From: Pedobacter sp.
GTDB lineage: Bacteria; Bacteroidota; Bacteroidia; Sphingobacteriales; Sphingobacteriaceae
Direction: 5' to 3'
Length of the DNA stretch: 64,000 nt
Assembly: GCF_031119335.1 (NCBI RefSeq)
Contig: NZ_JAVHXT010000003.1
Span: 167,385-231,384 of the forward strand
Notes under the pieces: model-generated
Seen by the model: only the letters and a program-made list of their open reading frames with translations
Databases searched by the model: none
Told to the model about the DNA's origin: nothing
Shown here: one piece after another, positions 46,094 through 55,256 of the stretch
Numbering within the stretch: the stretch's first letter is position 1
How the letters are laid out: each line of letters starts with the position of its first letter
Translations under genes and position numbers: made by a program

Positions 46094-46570
46094 TTATTGT
46101 TTTGGTTGTACTCTACCGCTTTTTCTATCTTCTGCTCTACCAATTGCATAACCAGCACCTGCACCAGCTAAACCACCGATAATGGCGCCTCTTCCTTTCT
46201 TTTTATCAATTAAAGCGCCACCTATTGCTCCTACTCCGGCACCAATTGCCGTACCTTTTGCAGCATCACTCCAGCCTTTCTTCTGAGCTTGCGTACTTGT
46301 TACCCCTGCAGATGATGTGGTAACCGTACCACCACCAGAACTGTAGCTTCTTGTTGCACTACGTCTTGCAGCAGCCAACTCAGCTTGGTGTCTTTCTTCT
46401 ACCCTACGTTTTTCGGCTTCTACTTCTGCACGTCTAAAACTATCTAACTTGATACTATCTCTATAGGCGGCTAATGCTTGTTGTTTCTCTAAAGCTACTT
46501 GCTTTTCGCTTTTACCGCAAGATGCCAAAACTGTTGCACCAATTGCAGCTATCATTAATATCTTTTTCAT
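46094..46570 (-). CDS. Glycine-zipper lipoprotein
   Basis: 158 residues. Seen: lipobox VLASC with C18, a charged coiled-coil-like stretch (about 20-75; EAEKRRVEERHQAELAAARR), a serine/threonine/glycine linker, then a YMGG-type glycine zipper (KGTAIGAGVGAIGGALID then GAIIGGLAGAGAGYAIG) and a basic tail. Known: zippers of this kind insert in or span membranes (e.g. SlyB-like). No activity known. Single gene. Confidence 0.82.
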   Translation of the reverse strand: MKKILMIAAIGATVLASCGKSEKQVALEKQQALAAYRDSIKLDSFRRAEVEAEKRRVEERHQAELAAARRSATRSYSSGGGTVTTSSAGVTSTQAQKKGWSDAAKGTAIGAGVGAIGGALIDKKKGRGAIIGGLAGAGAGYAIGRAEDRKSGRVQPKQ

Positions 46571-46904
46571 TGTTTTTAGTTTTAATTATGTAGCAACACC
46601 AATTGCTCCAAATAGTTTTTAAAAGATGTTGCTAAGTTTTTAATATCTCAACACGGGGATAATTGAAAAAACTGTGCCAAACGAATTATCAAAACATGCC
46701 AAAATATTAATCCCCATCTCTATTTTTTTTCACAATGACAGCCTAAAAGTTCATTCTCCTCTCAAAAAATTAACTTTTTTTAATGATTTTCATGATGTGG
46801 ATAAAAATCTTAAATGTCAGTTATAGCTGACCAAAAAAAGCGTTTACATTGTCGGGTATTGGATACAAAAACATATATTGTGCACTTATTTTTGATAGGA
46901 ATAA
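46571..46904. other. AT-rich gap between divergent genes
   Basis: 334 bases upstream of both the glycine-zipper and the MBL nuclease gene. No gene or palindrome. A TATTTTTG box at 46887-46894 would start the MBL gene transcript only a few bases before ATG 46905 (very short leader); the -33 box is unclear. Confidence 0.5.
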
Positions 46905-48293
46905 ATGAAACTAACGATATGGGGTGCTGCACAACAGGTTACAGGAAGCATGCACCTTTTGCAGACAGATAACTACAATATACTGATAGATTGCGGGATA
47001 GATTATGAAAAAGGAACCTATCAAGAAGACAATTTAGCCTTTCCTTTTAATCCATCAGAGATCGATTTAGTGATATTAACTCATGCCCATATCGATCATT
47101 CTGGAAACCTGCCTACTTTAATTAGGATGGGATATAGCGGTCAGATCCTTTGTACTGGTCCAACAGCTGATCTTACAGAGATATTGCTTTACGATTCGGT
47201 TAATATTTTTCTGAGCAAGCAAAACAAACGTCCTAAGGGCAGAAGAAAACATTATAGTGGCCCGCAGCCATTATATCTTCAAAAGCATGTAATGGAAACC
47301 ACGGAGAGGTTTGTTACCATCGGTTTCCATAAACCATTTAAAATTACGGGAGCTATTGAGCTGACCTTTGTTCCTGTTGGTCATTTATTGGGTGCCGCAG
47401 CTGCTGTGCTAAAAATCAACGACAATGGTGTAGAAAAGAAAATTGCCTTTACTGGAGATATTGGACGGAAAAGCTACCCGGTGTTGGTTAATCCGCAAAG
47501 CCTACCTGCAGTAGATTATTTAGTATGCGAAGCAACCTACGGCGGTCGTCTGCATAGCAAGGATGTTTCTTTAGATGATACACTAATCAAAGTAATTGAA
47601 GAAACCTGCATCAAAAATTCTGGAAGGCTGATTATTCCTGCGTTTAGTATTGGCAGAACACAGTCGTTAATATTTAAGCTGAACCAAATTTTCAGTAAGG
47701 GATTATTACCTCCTGTAGAAATTTTTGTTGATAGTCCTTTGGCAAACCATGCTACTGATATTTATCGAAGGCATCATCAATATGTAAATGAGGAAGCGAA
47801 AAGTTTTTACGAAGCCAAAGGCGATGAATTTGAGTTCGACAACCTCACTTACCTGCAAAGCCAGAAAGAAAGTTTGGCCGTGAGTAATTACCTAGAACCG
47901 TGTATCATCATTTCTTCTGCAGGAATGTTGGAAGGAGGTCGAATTCAAGACCATATTTACTACAATATTCAAAATTATTACGCTACCATATTGTTTATCG
48001 GCTACTGCGCAAAAGGAACTTTGGGCGACAGGCTTTTGCGAGGCGATCCAATTATTCGTTTGCGAAACCGCGATTTAATGGTTTATGCTAAAATCTTAAA
48101 AACGGATTTACTGAGCGGCCACGGCGACCATGAAGATTTAATGGACTACATAAGACAACAGAACAAGACTACTTTAAAGAAAATTTTTCTTGTTCACGGA
48201 GAAATTAACAGCCTAACTGCTTTAAAAAGTGCTTTGGAAGCTGAGGAATACCAAGCGGAAATAGCAGAGCGAGGTGTGATTTACGAGTTGTAG
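46905..48293 (+). CDS. MBL-fold beta-CASP RNA nuclease (CPSF/YSH1-like)
   Basis: 462 residues. Seen: MBL motif 2 LTHAHIDHSGNLP near residue 65, motif 3 VGHLLGAA, TGDIG motif 4, then beta-CASP motifs: GRTQSLIFKLNQIF, IISSAGMLEGGRIQDHI, GYCAKGTLG, and VHGE (motif C). Known: two-zinc RNA endo/exonucleases of the archaeal/bacterial CPSF group. Cytoplasmic, no signal. Role in the cell is inferred to be RNA processing. Convergent with the PorP operon, from which a family B repeat separates it. Confidence 0.92.
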   Translation: MKLTIWGAAQQVTGSMHLLQTDNYNILIDCGIDYEKGTYQEDNLAFPFNPSEIDLVILTHAHIDHSGNLPTLIRMGYSGQILCTGPTADLTEILLYDSVNIFLSKQNKRPKGRRKHYSGPQPLYLQKHVMETTERFVTIGFHKPFKITGAIELTFVPVGHLLGAAAAVLKINDNGVEKKIAFTGDIGRKSYPVLVNPQSLPAVDYLVCEATYGGRLHSKDVSLDDTLIKVIEETCIKNSGRLIIPAFSIGRTQSLIFKLNQIFSKGLLPPVEIFVDSPLANHATDIYRRHHQYVNEEAKSFYEAKGDEFEFDNLTYLQSQKESLAVSNYLEPCIIISSAGMLEGGRIQDHIYYNIQNYYATILFIGYCAKGTLGDRLLRGDPIIRLRNRDLMVYAKILKTDLLSGHGDHEDLMDYIRQQNKTTLKKIFLVHGEINSLTALKSALEAEEYQAEIAERGVIYEL

Positions 48294-48371
48294 TTCATTT
48301 ACAAAACACTGATAGTCAGATATTTTATTGCTTTACAACAAAGAAACCAATTACATTATTTGCTTATCAAT

Positions 48372-48460
48372 ACACCCCGCCCGTTGGGCACCCCTCTGAA
48401 AGAGGGGAATTGCGACCTACATTCCCCTCTTTCAGAGGGGTGGTCGAAGACCGGGGTGTT
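48372..48460. repeat. Family B nested palindrome, inverted relative to the 18605 copy
   Basis: ACACCCCGCCCGTTGGGCAC then CCCTCTGAAAGAGGGGAATT, answered by ATTCCCCTCTTTCAGAGGGG and TGGTCGAAGACCGGGGTGTT. Same nested layout as 18605-18698, and again between convergent genes. Confidence 0.85.
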
Positions 48461-48496
48461 AACGCGAAGAAAAAGACAAATGCATCAAGCTATCAA

Positions 48497-49480
48497 TTAA
48501 AAATAACAGAAATTCACGCGTCGTTCTCTTTCATTCATAAAATTCCAGCTGATGGATATTTCGTGTGTAGAACCTCCGTAACCAGCCAAGCCGCTAGTTG
48601 CATGATCATACGAATAACCTAAACGTAACTTATCGCTAATGAAAAGCTCTGCCATGCCAATAAGTCCATTTCTATTGTTAACATTACCAACTAAAGCAGG
48701 TTTATTGTAAAGTTTAATGCCCGTTCTATACCCTGCGCCAATCCATACTTTTTGCTTAAACAAGAAAAATGCGTTTAAATCTAAAACAGTTGGTCCAGAG
48801 ATATCATCCTTAATTAAAAAAAACGGCTTAAAATCTATTTCGTACTCTACCAACGGAATTAACACGCCGCCAGTTAGATAGTAATGCGGTTCTGGGGTTG
48901 GAAAGTTAAAATTCAGCTTTGCTTTATCAAGAATGTATTTACCTATCAGGTTATTTACCGAAGCACCGATGTACATCTTTTGTGTAGAAAAAAATACACC
49001 AGCACGAATGTCAGGAATGATTGTTTTTTCCATCCCAATTGGAATGTATTCGTCATTTGCATCGCTGGCATCTAACATGGTGCCATCTATGCCAGACTGC
49101 ATTACACCTGCCCCTAAACCGAAAGAAAGCTTAGAGGTTTCGTCTTCATTTACTGGAAAACGATAGGCGTAGTTTGCGTAGGCAGAAAGATTTTTCTGTG
49201 CCCCTAATTGATCGGAACCAACTATGAGCGATAGCCCTACTCTTTCGTTAGGCATTAACGCATCGGCGGCAAAAGAAAAACTTTTTGGCGATCCGTTAAT
49301 GCCGGTCCATTGGTTTCTATAAGTTAAATTAAGGTTTACCCGCTCCCGATAACCCGCATATGCAGGATTGATGTAAACCGCATTAAAAATATATTGACTG
49401 TATTGTGCGTCTTGCTGGGCAAAGCCCCCAAAACTGATGAACGTTAATAAAAAGATAAAATATCGCCTTCTTCTTTCCAT
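48497..49480 (-). CDS. Type IX secretion PorP/SprF family outer-membrane protein
   Basis: 327 residues, signal peptide (about 1-21, cleavage near FAQQ). Seen: QDAQYSQYIFNAVYINPAYAGYRERVNLNLTYRNQW in pieces, the PorP/SprF signature (QYSQYMFN..NPAYAG), then beta strands and a final barrel segment. Known: SprF-like proteins are needed to export or attach partner adhesins with a CHU_C-type domain. Directly behind the gene carrying that domain (1-base gap), so it is the likely dedicated partner. Confidence 0.92.
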   Translation of the reverse strand: MERRRRYFIFLLTFISFGGFAQQDAQYSQYIFNAVYINPAYAGYRERVNLNLTYRNQWTGINGSPKSFSFAADALMPNERVGLSLIVGSDQLGAQKNLSAYANYAYRFPVNEDETSKLSFGLGAGVMQSGIDGTMLDASDANDEYIPIGMEKTIIPDIRAGVFFSTQKMYIGASVNNLIGKYILDKAKLNFNFPTPEPHYYLTGGVLIPLVEYEIDFKPFFLIKDDISGPTVLDLNAFFLFKQKVWIGAGYRTGIKLYNKPALVGNVNNRNGLIGMAELFISDKLRLGYSYDHATSGLAGYGGSTHEISISWNFMNERERRVNFCYF

Positions 49481-49481
49481 T

Positions 49482-50417
49482 CTATTTATCTCTTAATAAA
49501 GTAATCCACCCGGTTACGCTGCTGTCTACACCTTCTTTTGAAACTAGTTTGAGCACATAGTAATAGGTTCCCTCGCTTAGCCCATCACCGTTCCAGTTAT
49601 TTTTATATCCGCCAGCACTTCTAAATACTTCATTACCCCATCTGTTAAATATGGATAGCGTGTTTTCTCTGTAGAGTTCTATCCCATCTATTTTAAACAC
49701 ATCATTTTTACCATCGCCATTTGGCGTAATTACATTTGGTGTTTTAATGTTACCTATGATTTTTTTAGTGTCGGTAGAAGTATTGTTACTTAGATCTGGG
49801 TCAATCAACGTCGGATCTCCACCATTTACTTCGGCCGTATTCACCACTGTACCAGCCACTTTTCCTTGAACCCTCAAATTCAATTCTGCTGACTGCTGGT
49901 CGGCCAATAAAGGTATCGTCCATCTTACTAAGCCATTGTCATAGCTGGCATTACCTAATTGAACTGGTTCGATATTTACAAAGGTTAAGTTAGAGGGCAA
50001 GCGATCTAACACGGTCACGTTTGGATTATCGGTATTACCTTTATTCCTAACGCTTATCGTGTATAAAAAAGGCTCATTCGGACCAACAAATCTAGCTTCA
50101 GATGTTTTTTTTACTTCTAAATCTGAAGTTTCTAAAATCACCCTAAAAATATCTGACATATCAGATAGGCACTCACCATTTGTAGCTCTAACCTGATAAT
50201 CTCCTGGCTCTCTAGCGGTGTACATAAATGTATTTGCACCGGGTATAGCTCTCCCATTCCTATACCATTGGTAAGAAAAAGTATTAGCTGTGTTATCAAT
50301 CCTAAGAGAAACAACACCACCAGACCTAATCCTTACATCGCCGGCAACGGTTTGCGCTTTTGCAAAAATAACCTGCAAGAAAAGCACAGCCACGTATGTT
50401 AACCTACGGAGAACCAT
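49482..50417 (-). CDS. Ig-like + DUF11 protein with gliding-motility C-terminal domain (type IX cargo)
   Basis: 311 residues, signal peptide (cleavage near KAQT). Seen: Ig-like domain (about 22-95; [18 protein letters not shown]), DUF11 (about 100-205; [20 protein letters not shown]), and a CHU_C sorting domain from [20 protein letters not shown] to the end ([23 protein letters not shown]). Known: the CHU_C domain directs export by type IX. Odd: the Ig-like domain starts with GGVVSLRID and lacks its first strand. Third of three co-directional adhesin genes. Confidence 0.9.
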   Translation of the reverse strand: MVLRRLTYVAVLFLQVIFAKAQTVAGDVRIRSGGVVSLRIDNTANTFSYQWYRNGRAIPGANTFMYTAREPGDYQVRATNGECLSDMSDIFRVILETSDLEVKKTSEARFVGPNEPFLYTISVRNKGNTDNPNVTVLDRLPSNLTFVNIEPVQLGNASYDNGLVRWTIPLLADQQSAELNLRVQGKVAGTVVNTAEVNGGDPTLIDPDLSNNTSTDTKKIIGNIKTPNVITPNGDGKNDVFKIDGIELYRENTLSIFNRWGNEVFRSAGGYKNNWNGDGLSEGTYYYVLKLVSKEGVDSSVTGWITLLRDK

Positions 50418-50441
50418 TTTTTAGGCAAAAGCCTGCTATTG

Positions 50442-51182
50442 TTAGTTAACCAAAGAAATGGTAGGTTTAAGTGGCTTAGGTGTAACAATTACGGTTTGTG
50501 TACTTGCAGCAGCAACACTACATCCATCTGTATCTGCAGCTACTAAAGTACCCGTATTGGCTGCCGTTAACACATATTTTACTGTTGCGTTAAATACATA
50601 AGTTCCTGCTGTTGTGGTGTTCATTGTGTACAAGCTCGTAGCGCTGCTGCTGTTATCTGCCGTACCTGGTGTAGCCGGATTTCCACTTTCAGTTGCCGAC
50701 CAAGTATAAGCGTAGGCAATTCCGTCTGGAAGTGTAGCTGCAGGCGTGGTAGTAGCCGTAATAACCGATCCAGATGTTCCGCCACTGTTAGCACCGCAAT
50801 ATGTAGCTACAGATTTTGTAAGGGCAAGATCTTTCGTTGGAAGTTTATAAACCTCATACGGATCAGAAGGATCACCCAAACACCCCCCAGCAGATTCTAT
50901 TGCGGTGGTATATTTGTGAAGGCCGACAGCTAAATTTGCCGGTACAGTTAAATCAGCAGTTCCAGATGCAGTATAAGTAAAAGGACTTCCGGCAACTTCT
51001 ACTCCTTCTAAATACCAATGTACTTTATCATTTACATTTATAATACTTTCTTGTGGACGAAGTTTTACCGAAGTGCTGCCACAAATGTAAACGTCGTAAT
51101 AAGTTTGTGCATAGCTAGAGAAAGTTAAGCTTAATAGCAAAACCAAAGTAGCTAAAGCGGTGCGGGTAATTGTTTTTTTCAT
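50442..51182 (-). CDS. Exported Ig-like-domain protein without sorting domain
   Basis: 246 residues, own signal peptide (MKKTITRTALATLVLLLSLT, cleavage near YAQ). Seen: a domain beginning YICGSTSVKLRPQESI, then threonine/alanine-rich strands; ends VIVTPKPLKPTISLVN with no CHU_C domain. That tail resembles the linker and first strand that open Ig-like domains in such adhesins. Inferred: middle subunit, needing a partner for retention at the cell surface. Lies 24 bases upstream of the CHU_C gene. Confidence 0.8.
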   Translation of the reverse strand: MKKTITRTALATLVLLLSLTFSSYAQTYYDVYICGSTSVKLRPQESIINVNDKVHWYLEGVEVAGSPFTYTASGTADLTVPANLAVGLHKYTTAIESAGGCLGDPSDPYEVYKLPTKDLALTKSVATYCGANSGGTSGSVITATTTPAATLPDGIAYAYTWSATESGNPATPGTADNSSSATSLYTMNTTTAGTYVFNATVKYVLTAANTGTLVAADTDGCSVAAASTQTVIVTPKPLKPTISLVN

Positions 51183-51214
51183 CGTTTTGAGGGTTTTTAA
51201 TATTTGTCTATTTT

Positions 51215-54200
51215 TTATTGAACTAATTGTATATGTGCTTTTAATGGATAAGGCGTAATAGTGATATAGAAAGGTATATCGCCACTGGCATCTCCAGCTG
51301 CATTTTTCACTCTTAATATGCCGTTATAAGTATTTACTGTGATATTTGCTGGTACAGAAATGTTAATATTGGCACTAGTAGCTGGCGGTACTACTGAAGG
51401 CAAAGTAGCATCTGTAACATTAGCCAAACCCCCAGCCAACGCTGCACTATCCCAAACTATACTATAGGTGGTTGGATTTACCCGTGGAGTAGTGTAAGGC
51501 AAAACCACTGTAATTTCACCAACGCAAACAGAAGGCGAAGGCAGCAAGGTTACCAAAGGCGGCTCTCTTATAATGTAAGGCTCTGTGTATTCGCAATTGT
51601 TTTCGTCTTTAATGGTTAGTTCATATTGCCCAGGAGCAAGATTACTAATGTTTTGACTAGTATTTACTGAGCCATCTGGATATAACCAACTGTAAGTGCG
51701 AACGCCTACACCACCACTAGAAACTACAGAAATAGCGCCATCATTTGCTCCGTAAGCAGATATATGGGTAATTGTTTCGGTTATATTTAATAGCGGTTGG
51801 GGTTGGTTGATAGTTAACTCACCAATATGATAAGCCCCTAGCGGATCTGTTACTCGAAACTGGATAGTGATGGTTCCGAAAAACCTTGTTGCGGGTACAA
51901 AAAGAAATGTTCCATCTGTATTTAAAGTTAAAGCACCCTTTGATGTATCATAGGTGCCTTCTAGTGTATAAGTTAATGTTGCAGCTGTATGCGCAGCATC
52001 AGGATCTGTAGCTGTAAGTGTTCCTTCTGCTTTGGTATCGCATTCTATTACATCAACTTCAAGATCAGCAGGTATGGGTTTCGCATTAATATGCACATCT
52101 TCTCCAGTTGCCGCTACCAAATCGCCGTTGTAATTAAGTCCATCTACATCGCCAGCATTACCCGTTTCGTAAGAGGTATTACTAGCAGCAAACGCATTGC
52201 TTTTTGCAGTAACTCTTCTATTAGGATTTAACGATGTGCGGGTTGGATCTAAATAAGTACTTTGTGCGCTAGCGTGATGCATTCCCTCGGCTACATTGTT
52301 TGCAATATCTACATTGATGGTAAAGCTTACCTGACCACCTGGCGGGATATTGTAAGCATCTACTAAATTGGTAGAACCGATATAATAAATACCTCCGGAT
52401 AAATTCACAGTTGGATTGGTAGCTCCGGTAGTTCCACCTGATAGATTTGCAGTGATAGATGTTACTGTAAATCCGACAGGTAATTTTAATTCCGTTTGCA
52501 CTCCACCAGCATTACCTCCAGTGGCACTATTAGATAAGGTTAAAGTATAGGTTGCTGTAGTTCCAGGGTTTCTACTGCCCGGAATACCCGGATTTTGTTC
52601 TGTTAAAACAGTTGTTAGTTCTGGATAGCAGATTTGACCGCCACCTTGCAGGTGTATAGGCAAACTCGCGTTTGTAAAAGGAACTATTTGCCCTACGGTT
52701 CCATGCTCGGCACCGTGGCTTGTGCCATTACCATCGTCGGCCATACCGGCATTACCTCTGGTTACTGTAGCGTTAACTACGGCACCCGGTACGTTGTGAT
52801 AAACTACGCCGCCGCCGCCGCCGCCACCAGGTCCATGTTCATTGCCATTGTCGTTTAAAGTATTCCCGCCTTTACCACCATGTGCCTGAATGGTTAAGGT
52901 TGCTCCTGCACTATTTGCCAAAGCCCTAACAAAAATAGTACCTCCAGCACCACCGCCACCTGCTCCGTCTGGAGCGCTTCCATAAACGCCCGGCTGTCCT
53001 TCTCCACCATTAGATATTATTGTACCAGCGCCTGTAATTTTCTCTACGTTAACCAAAATAATACCACCACCAACACCGCCTTTTACCCCGGTAGTAGCAT
53101 TATTAGCATCGCCACCACCACCACCGCCGCCCATAATTAAACGGGTGATATCTAAAGGAACCAAACTGCCAGGCCTACCACCATTAGGATAAGTATTAGG
53201 TGCTGTGTGACCTTCCCAACCCAAACCACCTACTCCTCCATGCCCTCCATTTCCACCGCCACCGCCACCAGCATTATGATCGTTACCACCGCCACCGCCA
53301 TTAGCTGGCGCACCTTTTCCGTAAGAACCTCCCGGCAGTCCTTCGTCTATATTGTCAAAATCTTTGTAACCATCAAACATATAACGTGGAGTACCCGCTA
53401 TCCCTTCCCCCTTACCTACCGAAGTGGTACTACCCGAACCCGTTACATAGACACTATTGGTATTATTTGCAGAACCTGCAACGGGACCAAATCCACCCCT
53501 AAAACCTTTTTCAGAGGCATCTATTTTAAAGCCGTTGAAATTCATATCGCCCGCCACATCGAAAGCGATGACACCGCCTGCTTTACCATTGTAAGGTACA
53601 GTTGTTACATCTGATGTTAGCGTAAGGTTCGAATATTGGGGCACTCTCACAATCTGAAATCTTCGTTGCCCTCTAGTATTTGTAGGAGCAGCATTAACGT
53701 ACTCATTGACAATGCCACCACCAACGCCACCGCCCCTAAAATTTAATGTACCACCAGTAATTGGCACGGCGTTTAGTGCAATTACATATTCAAACTTCCC
53801 TGAAAAACCAATATCCGTATAACCGGTACCGCCTAGATTATCGGTTCCGCTATTTGTTAAACCACTTCCGTATCTATTATCATTGTTATAGTTGATAAGC
53901 GCATCTTGCATTTGGATAATCAATATCAGATCTCCGGGGCGTATACCAATATTCCCATAATTGTTGCTATGCGCATCTGTAGGTGGAACGGCTTCTAATA
54001 GAATTGATTTTTCTCCTGAGAGTAAACTTCTATTACCAGCAACAGGAAAATAAGTGTTGATTGGATTTGTGTTTGTGCTAGGCCCATCTATACCCGATGT
54101 ACCACAAACCTGGGCGTTGGCATTGAGAAAAAAACAGGCAGAAACGAGCATCGTCCATAGATATCTACCTACGGAATCAAAACATTTTGGCAAAGAAATT

Positions 54201-54223
54201 TCGATAGTATATGTTCGGTGCAT
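51215..54223 (-). CDS. Large exported glycine-rich adhesin-like protein without sorting domain
   Basis: 1002 residues; signal peptide with a long n-region (hydrophobic TMLVSACFFLNANA). Seen in order: N-terminal domain, glycine-rich block (about 290-520; long GGGGGG runs), DUF11-like (about 540-660), cadherin-like repeat (about 725-805; LTATDPDAAHTAATLTYTLE), SprB-like repeat (about 815-885; AYGANDGAISVVSSGGVG), and a final domain ending TPYPLKAHIQLVQ. Ends without CHU_C. Start ATG 54223 lies in the loop of a hairpin; a later M25 is possible. First gene of the operon. Confidence 0.85.
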   Translation of the reverse strand: MHRTYTIEISLPKCFDSVGRYLWTMLVSACFFLNANAQVCGTSGIDGPSTNTNPINTYFPVAGNRSLLSGEKSILLEAVPPTDAHSNNYGNIGIRPGDLILIIQMQDALINYNNDNRYGSGLTNSGTDNLGGTGYTDIGFSGKFEYVIALNAVPITGGTLNFRGGGVGGGIVNEYVNAAPTNTRGQRRFQIVRVPQYSNLTLTSDVTTVPYNGKAGGVIAFDVAGDMNFNGFKIDASEKGFRGGFGPVAGSANNTNSVYVTGSGSTTSVGKGEGIAGTPRYMFDGYKDFDNIDEGLPGGSYGKGAPANGGGGGNDHNAGGGGGGNGGHGGVGGLGWEGHTAPNTYPNGGRPGSLVPLDITRLIMGGGGGGGDANNATTGVKGGVGGGIILVNVEKITGAGTIISNGGEGQPGVYGSAPDGAGGGGAGGTIFVRALANSAGATLTIQAHGGKGGNTLNDNGNEHGPGGGGGGGVVYHNVPGAVVNATVTRGNAGMADDGNGTSHGAEHGTVGQIVPFTNASLPIHLQGGGQICYPELTTVLTEQNPGIPGSRNPGTTATYTLTLSNSATGGNAGGVQTELKLPVGFTVTSITANLSGGTTGATNPTVNLSGGIYYIGSTNLVDAYNIPPGGQVSFTINVDIANNVAEGMHHASAQSTYLDPTRTSLNPNRRVTAKSNAFAASNTSYETGNAGDVDGLNYNGDLVAATGEDVHINAKPIPADLEVDVIECDTKAEGTLTATDPDAAHTAATLTYTLEGTYDTSKGALTLNTDGTFLFVPATRFFGTITIQFRVTDPLGAYHIGELTINQPQPLLNITETITHISAYGANDGAISVVSSGGVGVRTYSWLYPDGSVNTSQNISNLAPGQYELTIKDENNCEYTEPYIIREPPLVTLLPSPSVCVGEITVVLPYTTPRVNPTTYSIVWDSAALAGGLANVTDATLPSVVPPATSANINISVPANITVNTYNGILRVKNAAGDASGDIPFYITITPYPLKAHIQLVQ

Positions 54224-54242
54224 AGGCTATCGAAATTTCTTT
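54192..54242 (-). promoter_or_regulatory. Perfect 16-bp inverted repeat with the adhesin start codon in its loop
   Basis: 54192-54207 (AAAGAAATTTCGATAG) is the exact reverse complement of 54227-54242; the 19-base loop (54208-54226) holds the ATG at 54223-54221. In the mRNA the stem would enclose the start codon and hide nearby bases. Confidence 0.75.
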
Positions 54243-54480
54243 ACAGCGTAATGTAATGAACTCATTTCTAAAGCCATAAAATTACTGGAATACGCAAATT
54301 TCAATTATTGTGTTTGGGTAATAACAACTATAAGTATTACAACTTTTAGGAATTATTGTTTCGAAAATAATTTTATTTTCCCAAATAGCGAAATATTTTC
54401 TACAGTTATTTTATAATTAACAATAAAGCAATATTAAATGGGAATTATTTTACACAAAAAAGCTTACCACCAATGCAACG

Positions 54481-54500
54481 ACTACCGTTTAAACGGTAGT
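54481..54500. promoter_or_regulatory. Perfect 20-bp palindrome ACTACCGTTTAAACGGTAGT
   Basis: The sequence is its own reverse complement with no loop, about 260 bases upstream of the adhesin start. A dimer binding site or a cruciform is possible; no other copy was noticed. It lies in the 54224-54581 gap, which has no gene. Confidence 0.6.
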
Positions 54501-54530
54501 CAAATTCCCCAACTTTAAGCATAAAAAAAT

Positions 54531-54557
54531 GCCGTTACCTCAACAATAGGTAACGGC
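54531..54557 (-). terminator. Terminator of the DUF4397 gene
   Basis: GCCGTTACCT, 7-base loop, AGGTAACGGC; ATTTTTTTATG follows on the minus strand. Lies 24 bases after the stop at 54582. Confidence 0.88.
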
Positions 54558-54581
54558 TTAATTTAGAGCTACTAATTAAAA

Positions 54582-55256
54582 TTAATTTTCTTGTATAACG
54601 TGGTAGGACACTTCTATTCCGTCAGAGGTATCAAACCATACTAAATAGTTTTTTCCTTCCTGAAATTTAGTTTTGTCTAATAATGTAGTTTTGTTACTAT
54701 CTCTTAAATTCACCCTTAGTTCTGTGTTTATCGCTAGTTCCGCGTAGCTTGGATTATCCCCAAAGTTCAAACTATTTAGAAAAGCATTATTATTAGCGCT
54801 AATTACTAATGGCTTATCATTGAACATTATACTTAAATTAACAAACCGCACTTTAAATTTACCTGCTGCAGGTGCTCCAGCTTGATTAATGTATCCAACA
54901 ATAGATGGTTTAGAATCTTGATTTTTATAATACAGAAGCGTGTAGGCATTATTGCCATAAAGCACCGCTTCAATTGCTGATGTTGCTTTGTTCTCTACCG
55001 CTCCGTTAGACCAAAAAACACTTCTACCCGAATTTACCTCAGCATAACCACTGTAAGCTCCATAAACAATTGCTTGTGGCGTAAGTTTGTTATTTTCCTG
55101 ATACAGCTCTTGCGGATCGGAATTGAGATAAGCATTTACAAAACGTACTTTCGCTTTCCCTTCTTCCATCACTGGTTGTTCCTTTTTACATCCCAACGCA
55201 ACCGTGATGATCAACGTTAATAGCAAACAAAAAACCTTAGAAATTTTATTATTCAT
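54582..55256 (-). CDS. DUF4397-like lipoprotein
   Basis: 224 residues. Seen: lipobox VALGC with C23, then two beta-rich repeats, each opening with KVRFVNAYLNS or KVRFVNLSIMF (about 35 and 135), the DUF4397 signature of strand-rich domains. No catalytic motif. Directly follows the amidohydrolase gene on the same strand without a gap, so co-transcribed. Role unknown; likely surface or periplasmic lipoprotein. Confidence 0.82.
   Translation of the reverse strand: MNNKISKVFCLLLTLIITVALGCKKEQPVMEEGKAKVRFVNAYLNSDPQELYQENNKLTPQAIVYGAYSGYAEVNSGRSVFWSNGAVENKATSAIEAVLYGNNAYTLLYYKNQDSKPSIVGYINQAGAPAAGKFKVRFVNLSIMFNDKPLVISANNNAFLNSLNFGDNPSYAELAINTELRVNLRDSNKTTLLDKTKFQEGKNYLVWFDTSDGIEVSYHVIQEN

Noticed and set aside
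52634..53614. Plus-strand frames opposite the adhesin gene
   Set aside because: They mirror the glycine-rich coding sequence and have no start context or homologous look.
49482..54223. The three adhesin frames as one gene with frameshifts
   Set aside because: Each frame has its own start, signal peptide and stop, with 24-32 bases between, so sequencing errors alone do not explain them.
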